The notes below the pieces were generated by a model. It saw nothing but the letters and a program-made list of their open reading frames with translations, was not told the origin of the DNA and made no database searches. DNA of 43,831 bases from Acidimicrobiaceae bacterium (GTDB lineage: Bacteria; Actinomycetota; Acidimicrobiia; Acidimicrobiales; RAAP-2), in assembly GCA_027306755.1 (NCBI GenBank), contig DAHUZE010000105.1, positions 1-43,831 on the forward strand. The letters run 5' to 3'. The translations under genes and the position numbers were made by a program. Positions 8,428 to 16,626 of this stretch are shown here, one piece after another. Position 1 is the stretch's first letter; every line of letters begins with the position of its first letter.

Positions 8428-10056
8428 ATGGCCGACCGCAGGCGCTGGCAGGAGGACCTTGACGGCGCGCCCTCCCGGGACATCCCTTTCGAGACCATGT
8501 CGGGCATCCCGCTGCAACCGGTCTACGGGCCGGATGACGCGGAGCTCCCTGGCCAGTGGCCCTACACGCGGGGGCTGTTCGCCTCGATGTACCGGTCGCG
8601 CCTGTGGACGATGCGCCAGTTCGCAGGGTTCGGGACGGCGGAGGACACCAACGGACGGTTCAAGGAGCTCCTGCGCTCGGGCGGCACCGGCCTGTCCACC
8701 GCCTTCGACATGCCGACCCTGCTGGGAAGGGACTCCGACGACCCGCTGGCCCGCGGCGAGGTTGGACGGGCGGGCGTGGCTGTGGACAGCCTCGCGGACA
8801 TGGAGACGCTGTTCGCAGGAATCGATCTCGGCTCCGTCACGACGTCGATGACGATCAACTCTCCTGCCGCCACCGTCATGGCCATGTACGTGGCGGTGGG
8901 AGACAAGGCCGGCGTCGGCCGGGAGCGCCTCGGGGGCACGATCCAGAACGACATCCTAAAGGAGTACCAGGCCCAGAAGGAGTACGTCTTCCCGCCACGC
9001 CCATCGGTGCGCCTCGTCACGGACCTCGTCCGGTTCGCTACGGCCGAGCTGCCGCGATGGCACCCGGTGTCGATCTCCGGCTACCACATCCGGGAGGCCG
9101 GATCCACGGCGGCCCAGGAGCTGGCGTTCACCCTTGCCAACGGGTTCGCCTACGTGGAGGCTGGAATGGCGGCCGGCCTGGACGTAGACGAATTCGCCCC
9201 CCGCCTGAGCTTCTTCTTCAATGCCCACATCGACTTCTTCGAGGAGATCGCCAAGTACCGCGCCGCCCGGCGCCTCTACGCCCGTTGGATGCGTGACCGC
9301 TACGGGGCCGCCGATCCCCGCTCGTGCATGCTCCGGTTCCACACCCAGACGGCCGGCGTCTCCCTCACGGCCCAACAGCCTGAGCTGAACCTGGCCCGGG
9401 TGGCCATCGAGGCCCTGGCCGGCGTCCTCGGCGGCACGCAGAGCCTCCACACCGACTCCTACGACGAGGCGCTGGCACTCCCGACGGAGAAGGCAGCTCG
9501 GCTGGCGCTCCGGACCCAGCAGGTGATCGCCCAGGAGACGGGGGTCGTCCACGTCGCCGACCCGCTGGGCGGATCCTGGCTGGTGGAGGAGCTCACGGAC
9601 GAGCTCGAGCGCCAGGCCGAAGCCATCTTCGCCCACCTGCTCGAGTGCGGCAGGGGCTCGATGCTGGAAGGCGTCTTCGCATCCATCGAGGACGGCTGGT
9701 TCTGTGGCGAGATAGCGGACGCCTCCTACCGCTTCCAGTCCAAGCTGGCCGCCGGGGACTGGATCCAGGTTGGCGTCAACGGGTACACCGACGGGGAGGA
9801 CGGGCAGACGCCCATCTTGTCCATCGACCCCGCAGTCGAGAATCGGCAGCTGGACAAGCTGGCACGGGTCAAGCAGGCCCGCGATGACGATGCCGTGCGC
9901 CGCTGCCTTCAGCGGATCAGCACGGAGGCCGCCGACCCGACCGTCAACCTCATGCCCGCCCTGATCGAGGCGGCCAACGCCTACGTCACGGTTGGTGAGA
10001 CCACGGCCGCGATGGAGTCGGTCTTCGGCACCTGGGTCGAACGATCGGTGGCCTGA
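8428..10056 (+). CDS. icmA: Acyl-CoA mutase large subunit, isobutyryl-CoA mutase type
   Basis: This is the substrate-binding TIM-barrel subunit of a coenzyme-B12 acyl-CoA mutase, 542 residues without the B12 domain. Family blocks are [58 protein letters not shown] and [18 protein letters not shown]. The two residues that set substrate in methylmalonyl-CoA mutase (Tyr89, Arg207) are here Phe65 and Gln183, with the same 118-residue spacing. This is the Phe/Gln pair of isobutyryl-CoA mutase, so interconversion of isobutyryl-CoA and n-butyryl-CoA is predicted. ATG 8428 follows a leaderless -10; an in-frame ATG at 8407 is possible. The stop overlaps the small-subunit ATG by one base. Confidence 0.88.
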   Translation: MADRRRWQEDLDGAPSRDIPFETMSGIPLQPVYGPDDAELPGQWPYTRGLFASMYRSRLWTMRQFAGFGTAEDTNGRFKELLRSGGTGLSTAFDMPTLLGRDSDDPLARGEVGRAGVAVDSLADMETLFAGIDLGSVTTSMTINSPAATVMAMYVAVGDKAGVGRERLGGTIQNDILKEYQAQKEYVFPPRPSVRLVTDLVRFATAELPRWHPVSISGYHIREAGSTAAQELAFTLANGFAYVEAGMAAGLDVDEFAPRLSFFFNAHIDFFEEIAKYRAARRLYARWMRDRYGAADPRSCMLRFHTQTAGVSLTAQQPELNLARVAIEALAGVLGGTQSLHTDSYDEALALPTEKAARLALRTQQVIAQETGVVHVADPLGGSWLVEELTDELERQAEAIFAHLLECGRGSMLEGVFASIEDGWFCGEIADASYRFQSKLAAGDWIQVGVNGYTDGEDGQTPILSIDPAVENRQLDKLARVKQARDDDAVRRCLQRISTEAADPTVNLMPALIEAANAYVTVGETTAAMESVFGTWVERSVA

Positions 10057-10484
10057 TGGCCATGCCCGCGGGCGGAACGACGCCGGCCCCCCTCCGCGTC
10101 CTGCTGGCCAAGGTGGGGCTGGACGGGCACGACCGTGGGCTGCGGGTCGTGGCCCGGATCCTCCGTGACAACGGGTTCGAGATCGTGTTCGCCGGATTGC
10201 GCCAGACGCCTGAAGCCATCGCCGCCGCGGTCATCCAAGAGGACGTGGACGTGGTTGGCGTCTCGATGCACAACGGTGCCCACCTGACGCTCGCTCCCCT
10301 GGTGGTGCGGGCCCTCCGCGCCACCGGGCTCGACACGCCCGTCGTTGTCGGAGGGATCGTCCCGGAGGTGGACGTCCCGAAGCTGCGGGCCCAGGGAATC
10401 GCCGCCGTGCTCGGTCCCGGGGCATCCAACGAGCAGGTTGTCGCCTCCGTACGGGGGGCGGCGGCGCAAGCACCCGGCCGGTAG
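10056..10484 (+). CDS. icmB: B12-binding small subunit of the acyl-CoA mutase
   Basis: This 142-residue cobalamin-binding domain protein completes the preceding mutase. The base-off/His-on motif DxHxxG is present as LDGHDRG near residue 25 and supplies the lower cobalt ligand. GVSMHNGAH and VVGGIVP line the nucleotide-tail pocket. A separate small subunit is the arrangement of isobutyryl-CoA and 2-hydroxyisobutyryl-CoA mutases, whereas methylmalonyl- and ethylmalonyl-CoA mutases usually carry this domain fused. The start overlaps the large-subunit stop (TGATG), so the two are coupled. No MeaB-type G-protein chaperone is adjacent. Confidence 0.9.
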   Translation: MAMPAGGTTPAPLRVLLAKVGLDGHDRGLRVVARILRDNGFEIVFAGLRQTPEAIAAAVIQEDVDVVGVSMHNGAHLTLAPLVVRALRATGLDTPVVVGGIVPEVDVPKLRAQGIAAVLGPGASNEQVVASVRGAAAQAPGR

Positions 10485-10520
10485 CTGCCCGCACGCTGGC
10501 CCTTTCCGCCCTGCATCGGC

Positions 10521-10526
10521 TATGAT
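10521..10526 (+). promoter_or_regulatory. -10 element of the pilin-like operon
   Basis: TATGAT is one base from the ideal -10 and lies 24 bases before GTG 10551. The intervening leader contains GGGAGGA just before the start codon. No good -35 was found. Confidence 0.5.
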
Positions 10527-10550
10527 ACCGGCGGGGATGGGAGGAAACGA

Positions 10551-13445
10551 GTGGGTCGGCCTTCTCGGCTTTTCCTGGGGAATCGTTCTCGCCGCGTCGG
10601 CGGCCCCATGCCGCGCGCCCTTCGAGGGATGCCGGCTTCCGGCGGTGAGGGCGGGGGTGCCTCGCTAGGCGGCCGCCGCTGCCTCCAGTGTCGCCGCGAC
10701 CGGGGGGACGGCGGGATGACGATCATCGAGCTCGTCATCGCCTTCGCCATCTTGATGGTCGTGCTCATTCCCGTGGCGATGCTGCTCAGCAACACGATCG
10801 GGCAGGCAGCCAGCGCGCGGGAGCGCTTGACGGCGCTGTCGCTGGCCGAGCAGTACATCGAGAAGCTGAACAACACACCGGTCCTCGCGGCAACAGCGAC
10901 GGCCCACACCGCGCTCGAGACAACAGCGAACCACACACTGCCCAAGACGAACGTGACAGTGCACGTGGGCTCCACACGGCGCTCCACAGTGATGTACGCG
11001 ATCTACGCCCGGTTCACATGGGCGCTCCACGAGAACTCCACCCCCGACCTCTGCGCATCGGGAACGGCACCGACACTGCTCGATCTCAAGGTCACCGCCG
11101 AGTGGGGGCGCACACCCAAGAAGATCAGCGACACGACCCTCATCAATTTCCCTGCCACGGGGATCCTGACCGAGGGCTTCCTCGCCGTGAACGTCGCCGG
11201 CAACCCCGTGACCGGCCCGCCGTCCGATGCCGGCGGCCATGCGTGGTCCACACGGGTCCAAGCAGTCCCGGTCACCATCACGCCGGACGCCACAGTGACG
11301 ACAGGCTTCGCCGCCATCACCCGGTACCCCAACCAGTACGGGTGCGTGTTCCAGGAGGTGCCCCCCGGGAAGTACACAGTGAGTGTGGCCGACCCGTCCA
11401 CCGGGACGCCTGCCGGCACCAATTTCGGCACACCGCCCTGGATCGCCAGCTACGCCGAGCTACGCGGCGAGACCACCACGACGCCGGCGGGCGTGACAGT
11501 CGGCCAGGTGGCCACAGTCACCTTCCAGTACGACGAGGGATCGATGGTCAAGGTGACGTACCCCTCCACAACCCTCGTGGAAGGCGCCGTCTCGTGCCCC
11601 GGTGCCGGGAGCATCGAGTGCCTGGCCGCGGGGCAGGCGCCCTCCAGCTCGAGAACACCGGCCGCCACACCGGTCGCCGTGCTGTCGGTCCTCTCTGCCT
11701 CTGGGTGGAGCGAGTACAAGACGCCCGCGACGCGGGTGGTCGCGTCGGCATGCGCGGGGACCAAGCGGTGCATCAGCGTCGGGACCGCCCGCACAGGTTC
11801 AGCCTTCGTCGGCTCCTCGGTCTCCAGTGGCACCGGGACCGTCAACTTCACCGCTGACCCCGTGCCGGCCGGCGTGACGGCGCTCAACGCAATCGTCTGT
11901 CCCACCACATCGAAGTGCTACGCCTGGGGGACCGGCGGGTCCGGCGCCGTCATCCTCTCGGGAACAGTGGGCGCGGGCGGCGTGGCATGGCACAACGACA
12001 CGGGACTGGCCGGCGCCACGACGGTGCACGCATTGAGCTGCGTGAACGCCACATCGTGCCTTGCCGCCGCGGCCACGCCCAGCGGGCCGGCCCTGCTCTC
12101 GCTGCCGGGCGGCACCGCGTGGGTCCAGGACTCCCTGCCCGCCACGCCGGCCGCCGTCGTCAGCGTCACCCAGGTCGCCTGCCGGACAGCGACGTGCTTC
12201 GCCTTGGCTGCCAGCGCTACCAAGCCGCTGATCCTGTCCCAGAGCGCCACGTCTGCCACGAAGTGGATCGAGGACACAATCCCCGCGGTCACAGCCCTGT
12301 CGACCCTCGAGTGCGCCAGCACGTCGCATTGCTACGCCGCAGGCAAGAAGACCGGGGCAGCGGCCATCGTGTCGCTGCAGTCCATTACGAAGACAGCGAC
12401 GACGACAACAAACAAGGTCGTCTGGACTGCCGACCCGATCCAGGGCGCCGCGACGTCCCTGACCACGCTGCAGTGCCCGGGCACATCCTCGTGCTATGCG
12501 ACCGGAACCGCCTCCACAGGTCCGGCCATCGTCTCCCTCTACCGGTCCGCCTCCACATGGACGGTGGACGCCCTCCCCACCGGCCTCGCCGTCGTCACCG
12601 GGCTGACATGCCCAGCCGCCACACAGTGCATGGCGACCGTACTGAAACGAGTGGCGGGCACGGTCCTGCCCGCGGTGCTGTCGCTGGCAGGGTCACCGAC
12701 ATGGCAGGCGGTCTCCCTGCCCGCGGGCGCCCGGCCGCTCTACCTCGCCGGGGTGGCGTGCAGCTCGGCGGCTTCCCGCTGCATCGCCCCCGGAGCCACC
12801 GCCACCGGGCCGGCCCTTCTGTGGTCGACACTCTCGGGTACCCTGTGGCACCTCACATCCCCCAACGGAGTGACGGGCATGTACGTCAACGACGCGCCTG
12901 TAGCCGTCTACAACTCCGGCCTCGCACCGACGACCACCGTGGAGGTTGCATCGCCGGCTCCGACCTCGGGTGACGTGAGCTCCATCGGCCCGCTGTTCCC
13001 GTTCGCCAGCGGCTACGAGGTGGGCGCCTCCGCCTGCGTGGGCGGTGTCACGGCCACATCGCCCACCGTGACCAGCGTCCCGGGCACCACGTTCACATCC
13101 ACACCGGCAAAGACAAAGGTCCCGACGGCCGCCCTTTCCATGGGCGTCCTCCCCGTCCAAGTCGTGTCCGCGACCGGGTCCCCGGTGGCCGGCGCCACGG
13201 TCACGTTCACCCCCACATGCGCCCGGCTTGCGCCCCCTCCGGGACAGGCCAACCAGACAACGTTCACCCTCGGCACCACCGACGGGACCGGCGAGGTGGG
13301 ACTGGCCGTCATGTACGGCAAGTACAAGCTCACGGCCACGTCTGGTTCCTTGTCGGTGACCGACGTCGTCACCGTGTCCAAGTCGTCCATCACGGTGGGC
13401 AGCGTCACTACCGCCCTCCCGACACCGGCGGTGGTCCGGCTGTGA
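10551..13445 (+). CDS. Giant pseudopilin with nine cysteine-pair repeats
   Basis: This 964-residue exported protein has a type IV prepilin motif: GDGG followed by MTIIELVIAFAILMVV. Prepilin peptidase would cleave after Gly55, leaving Met at +1, Glu at +5 and a membrane helix. The 55-residue leader is long; ATGs at residues 20 and 27 could shorten it. After the pilin stalk and a domain with PPGKYTVSV (carboxypeptidase-regulatory-like) come nine units of 44-54 residues. Each has a close Cys pair (349/357, 401/407, 450/456, 497/503, 544/549, 588/594, 642/648, 687/693, 737/744), usually as CxxxxxCYAxG with a hydrophobic strand after it. This suggests a disulfide-braced beta-propeller or solenoid. 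An Ig-like segment ends the protein. Its stop overlaps the next GTG. The ligand is unknown. Confidence 0.8.
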   Translation: MGRPSRLFLGNRSRRVGGPMPRALRGMPASGGEGGGASLGGRRCLQCRRDRGDGGMTIIELVIAFAILMVVLIPVAMLLSNTIGQAASARERLTALSLAEQYIEKLNNTPVLAATATAHTALETTANHTLPKTNVTVHVGSTRRSTVMYAIYARFTWALHENSTPDLCASGTAPTLLDLKVTAEWGRTPKKISDTTLINFPATGILTEGFLAVNVAGNPVTGPPSDAGGHAWSTRVQAVPVTITPDATVTTGFAAITRYPNQYGCVFQEVPPGKYTVSVADPSTGTPAGTNFGTPPWIASYAELRGETTTTPAGVTVGQVATVTFQYDEGSMVKVTYPSTTLVEGAVSCPGAGSIECLAAGQAPSSSRTPAATPVAVLSVLSASGWSEYKTPATRVVASACAGTKRCISVGTARTGSAFVGSSVSSGTGTVNFTADPVPAGVTALNAIVCPTTSKCYAWGTGGSGAVILSGTVGAGGVAWHNDTGLAGATTVHALSCVNATSCLAAAATPSGPALLSLPGGTAWVQDSLPATPAAVVSVTQVACRTATCFALAASATKPLILSQSATSATKWIEDTIPAVTALSTLECASTSHCYAAGKKTGAAAIVSLQSITKTATTTTNKVVWTADPIQGAATSLTTLQCPGTSSCYATGTASTGPAIVSLYRSASTWTVDALPTGLAVVTGLTCPAATQCMATVLKRVAGTVLPAVLSLAGSPTWQAVSLPAGARPLYLAGVACSSAASRCIAPGATATGPALLWSTLSGTLWHLTSPNGVTGMYVNDAPVAVYNSGLAPTTTVEVASPAPTSGDVSSIGPLFPFASGYEVGASACVGGVTATSPTVTSVPGTTFTSTPAKTKVPTAALSMGVLPVQVVSATGSPVAGATVTFTPTCARLAPPPGQANQTTFTLGTTDGTGEVGLAVMYGKYKLTATSGSLSVTDVVTVSKSSITVGSVTTALPTPAVVRL

Positions 13446-14389
13446 TCCTCCGGCGACCATGGGGCGCTGGGGACGCGGCGGTGGCGGTGCAACCGGGGGG
13501 CACCAGGGGCCCGGGGGGCCACGGAGCGCGGTCGTCCCGCGCCAGGAAGGCGGACGAGGGCTTCTCCCTGCTCGAGATGGTCGTCATCCTCCTCGTCATG
13601 GGGATCCTCCTGGGCATCACCATCCCCATCGTGTCCACCGTGCTGCAGACCAGCAGCAAGGTGAACGTGACGTACAGCAACGTGGACGAGCAGCTGTGGC
13701 TCTCCACCACCCTCCAGCGCCTGGTGCGCGCCGCAGTCGCGCCCGGCCCCAGCGTCACAGGCTCCATCCCCGTGGCGGCGTTCGTGCCGGGCACAATCTC
13801 CCCCACCTCGATGGCGTTCTACACGGATGCCGGGACAGCCCGCGGCCCAGAGAAGGTGGTGGCGAAGTGCACGCCCACAGCGAGCACATCCCAGCTGTGC
13901 GCAAAGGGAAGCTCCACGTTCTCGGTGGTCATGTACCGGGCCGAGGTCACACCGTCCACGGGCGCCTCGTTCTGTCCCCGGATCTCGGGCACAACCGCCA
14001 AGAAGTGCCTGTACACGACAACCACGGCCAACGGCAAGTCGCTCACGATCACATCGCGCACGCTGGTCTCGATCCCAAACGTCCGCAACGGCACAAACGG
14101 CAAGGTCCTCTTCGTCTACACCTACGCCATCCCCGCCAGCACAACCTCTGCCAAGCCGACAGTCAGGCGCGTGCTGCCGGCACAGGACTCGATCTTCACG
14201 ACGTGCACTCCGGGCACGACGCTCGCCACGTTCAACAACTGCCCCGCCGGGGAGATCGAGAGCGTGACATACGACCTGCAGATCAACGGCAGGGTCACAT
14301 CCCTCTACGGGGGCGCTCAGGCCGAGGACGACACCGGCATCTTCGTGCTGTCGTCGACCTCCATGGGATACGAGCCTTCGGTGGGATGA
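13442..14389 (+). CDS. Pseudopilin (type IV pilin-like, GFSLLE motif)
   Basis: This is a 315-residue pilin-like protein. KADEG followed by FSLLEMVVILLVMGILLG is a classic class III prepilin site: cleavage after Gly40, Phe at +1, Glu at +5, then the hydrophobic stalk helix (about 41-65). The remainder is a Thr/Ser-rich extracellular domain with about eight cysteines that could form disulfides. The frame is open upstream inside the preceding gene, but GTG 13442 overlaps its stop as GTGA and gives a sensible basic leader, so coupling is likely. It probably assembles with its neighbours into a surface filament or secretion pseudopilus. No assembly ATPase or prepilin peptidase gene is in the window. 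Confidence 0.8.
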   Translation: MILRRPWGAGDAAVAVQPGGTRGPGGHGARSSRARKADEGFSLLEMVVILLVMGILLGITIPIVSTVLQTSSKVNVTYSNVDEQLWLSTTLQRLVRAAVAPGPSVTGSIPVAAFVPGTISPTSMAFYTDAGTARGPEKVVAKCTPTASTSQLCAKGSSTFSVVMYRAEVTPSTGASFCPRISGTTAKKCLYTTTTANGKSLTITSRTLVSIPNVRNGTNGKVLFVYTYAIPASTTSAKPTVRRVLPAQDSIFTTCTPGTTLATFNNCPAGEIESVTYDLQINGRVTSLYGGAQAEDDTGIFVLSSTSMGYEPSVG

Positions 14390-14390
14390 G

Positions 14391-16583
14391 ATGACACGAA
14401 CGCTTCGCCAGTGCAAGGAGACCGGGCAGGCAGCCCTCACCCTTGTCATCGCCATCGTCCTGCTGCTCGTCACCAGCGGCGGCATCCTGGCCGCCAACGC
14501 CATGGCCCACGATCCGCTCGTCCAGAGCGACGTCGTCCAGCACTACGCCTACCGGGCGCTGGAAGCGGGGATCAACAGCTACCTGCGCACCATCAACCAG
14601 AAGCCCAACCTCGTCAACTGCAACACCACATCGACCAGCTCCACATGCAAGACAGAGAAGTACGACCAGTGGTTCAAGGTGCCGGGGACCACAGTCTCCA
14701 CAAGCGCCCAGCCCGAGTACTACCTCTGGACCAACCCGCAGCTCTGCTTCAGCTCCACAACCGTCAAGGCGACGGCCTGCACGTCGTCGTCGAAGTCTGG
14801 AAACCTCGAGTACGTCCAGATCCAGGTGATCGGCGCGGCCGGCGTGCCCGGGCACTTCCAGTACCAGCAGTCGGTGGCGAACTTCGGCCCGCAGAACAGC
14901 TTCCTCACCCACCTGTGGTGGAGCAACTACGAGTCGTCGCCCAGCGCCAAGACACCGTCGCGCACCGCCTGCCAGTGGGACTGGAGGAACGGGTACAACG
15001 GGCCGGGCAACTCCTGCGCCCCGGGGGGCTCGTACACAGGTGCGGTGTTCTTCGGCCCGAACGACGTGATCGACGGACCGGTCTTCACCAACGACTCCAT
15101 CTACGTCAGCTCCCATCCGGCGTTCGCCACAGGATCGCCCACACACCCCAACCCCACCCCCGTCGACACCGCAGATCCCCACTGCATCCTGGTCACGGCG
15201 CCGGGGTCCGCGGGGAGCTCTCCGGCATCGGGGTGCAAGAGCACGCTCACGGCCAACACATCGGAGGCCACCTACACACCGGTCAACTCCCACTACGGCC
15301 TTCCCATCGAGACGCCTCCCTCCACCGATTCCAGCCTCCAGGTCCTGGCGGCCCTGGGCGGGTGCGTGTACTCGGGACCGACCACGATCTCCCTGATGGC
15401 CACACACACCCACCACACGGGCTATATGAACGTGCACAGCCCGCTCACGCCCAAGGGCACAAACGGCACACCCACACACGACGGGAACAATGCGCCCACC
15501 AACCACAACAGGTGCCTGGGCACAGACATCCGCCTCCCGGACGGCACACCGACCGGCGCCACGGGCAGCGGCAACGGGGTCATCTACGTCCAGACGGCCA
15601 CGGGGAGCTGCGCCACCAGCCACGCCAACCCCTACGACGCCTACGTCACCCGAACAGTTACGGTGAGAACCTGGACAAGCAAGAACAAGAAATACATTAC
15701 AACGAAGACGCGCAAGACCTTCCTCACATCGACACGGGCGCAGAGCTCCACACAGACCCTCACACCGGCGACAATGAACTGCGCCGGTGACGCCTTCGTG
15801 CACAACGCCAACGCCGCCCCCTCGGGCCAGATCCCCGGCATGGCCGGCAACCTGACGATCGCCACGGCCAACAACGTCGTCATCACCGGCAACATCACCT
15901 ACACGGACTGCCAGTCCACATTCAACAGCAAGAGCTCCTGCACATACAACGTCGGGGCCGGCGCGGTCAACGACTCGCTCGGCCTCATCGCCAACAACTC
16001 GGTGGTCGTCAACCGCCCGGTGTGCCCAAACGGCGGGTTCTTCTGGGGCGGATCGACAGATCCCTACTGCACATCCAACGGGCTGCTGGAGCGGTGCACA
16101 ACGGCCACGGCCACACCCACATGGAGCACATGGCAGGACGCGCTCTGCAACCCGTCCAACGGCACGCAGCTGGTGATCGACGCCGCGCTCCTGGCCCTCA
16201 ACCACTCGTTCACCGTCGAGAACTGGACAACCGGCGGCGCCACAACAAGGCTCGTGGTCTACGGCACCATGGACCAGTACTGGCGCGGGCCCGTGGGCGA
16301 CTTCTACGGCAGCTCGGTCCTGAACGGCTACTCCAAGTACTACACGTGGGACTCCCGGCTGCAGTACGTGTCGATCCCGAGCTACCTGTCCCCCAACCTT
16401 CCGTCATGGGGCCTGGTGTCGTCCTCGGTGGTCCTGGACAGCTCGTGCCCATCCTGGCCCAAGGCCTTCCCGGCCGGCTACAAGTACGTCAAGACACGGA
16501 TCGCCAACACAACAACCACGTTCCGGACATCGACGAGCCACGTGAGCAAGGCGACGAGCCCGACAGGCGCCCTGTGCACATGA
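14391..16583 (+). CDS. Large PilX-like surface protein of the pilin operon
   Basis: This 730-residue protein has one N-terminal membrane helix (about residues 13-36) after a short basic segment. This matches PilX-like minor pilin components that start with GQAALTLVIAIVLLLV-type sequence. It lacks the Gly/Glu+5 prepilin signature. The rest is extracellular, rich in Thr, Ser, Asn and Gly, with many cysteines. The region around residues 485-545 has parallel beta-helix-like NNVVITGNITY and NNSVVVNRP strings. ATG 14391 is one base after the previous stop, making it the third gene of the operon. Of its first 50 Thr codons 19 are ACA, whereas ACA is nearly absent in neighbouring genes. Its role, adhesin tip or filament component, is inferred. 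Confidence 0.72.
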   Translation: MTRTLRQCKETGQAALTLVIAIVLLLVTSGGILAANAMAHDPLVQSDVVQHYAYRALEAGINSYLRTINQKPNLVNCNTTSTSSTCKTEKYDQWFKVPGTTVSTSAQPEYYLWTNPQLCFSSTTVKATACTSSSKSGNLEYVQIQVIGAAGVPGHFQYQQSVANFGPQNSFLTHLWWSNYESSPSAKTPSRTACQWDWRNGYNGPGNSCAPGGSYTGAVFFGPNDVIDGPVFTNDSIYVSSHPAFATGSPTHPNPTPVDTADPHCILVTAPGSAGSSPASGCKSTLTANTSEATYTPVNSHYGLPIETPPSTDSSLQVLAALGGCVYSGPTTISLMATHTHHTGYMNVHSPLTPKGTNGTPTHDGNNAPTNHNRCLGTDIRLPDGTPTGATGSGNGVIYVQTATGSCATSHANPYDAYVTRTVTVRTWTSKNKKYITTKTRKTFLTSTRAQSSTQTLTPATMNCAGDAFVHNANAAPSGQIPGMAGNLTIATANNVVITGNITYTDCQSTFNSKSSCTYNVGAGAVNDSLGLIANNSVVVNRPVCPNGGFFWGGSTDPYCTSNGLLERCTTATATPTWSTWQDALCNPSNGTQLVIDAALLALNHSFTVENWTTGGATTRLVVYGTMDQYWRGPVGDFYGSSVLNGYSKYYTWDSRLQYVSIPSYLSPNLPSWGLVSSSVVLDSSCPSWPKAFPAGYKYVKTRIANTTTTFRTSTSHVSKATSPTGALCT

Positions 16584-16589
16584 GCTGAG

Positions 16590-16605
16590 GCACCTCTCTA
16601 GGTGC
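16590..16605 (+). terminator. Hairpin after the pilin-like operon
   Basis: GCACCT (16590-16595), loop CTCT and AGGTGC (16600-16605) form a perfect 6-bp stem 7 bases after the stop codon. There is no U-run, so termination is only suggested by position. Confidence 0.35.
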
Positions 16606-16626
16606 GGGCCATGGCAGGCTGAGCCC

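Noticed and set aside
14295-16205. 636-residue - strand frame opposite the PilX-like gene
   Set aside because: Mirror of the Thr/Asn-rich coding sequence; composition follows from the + strand codons and no domain is present.
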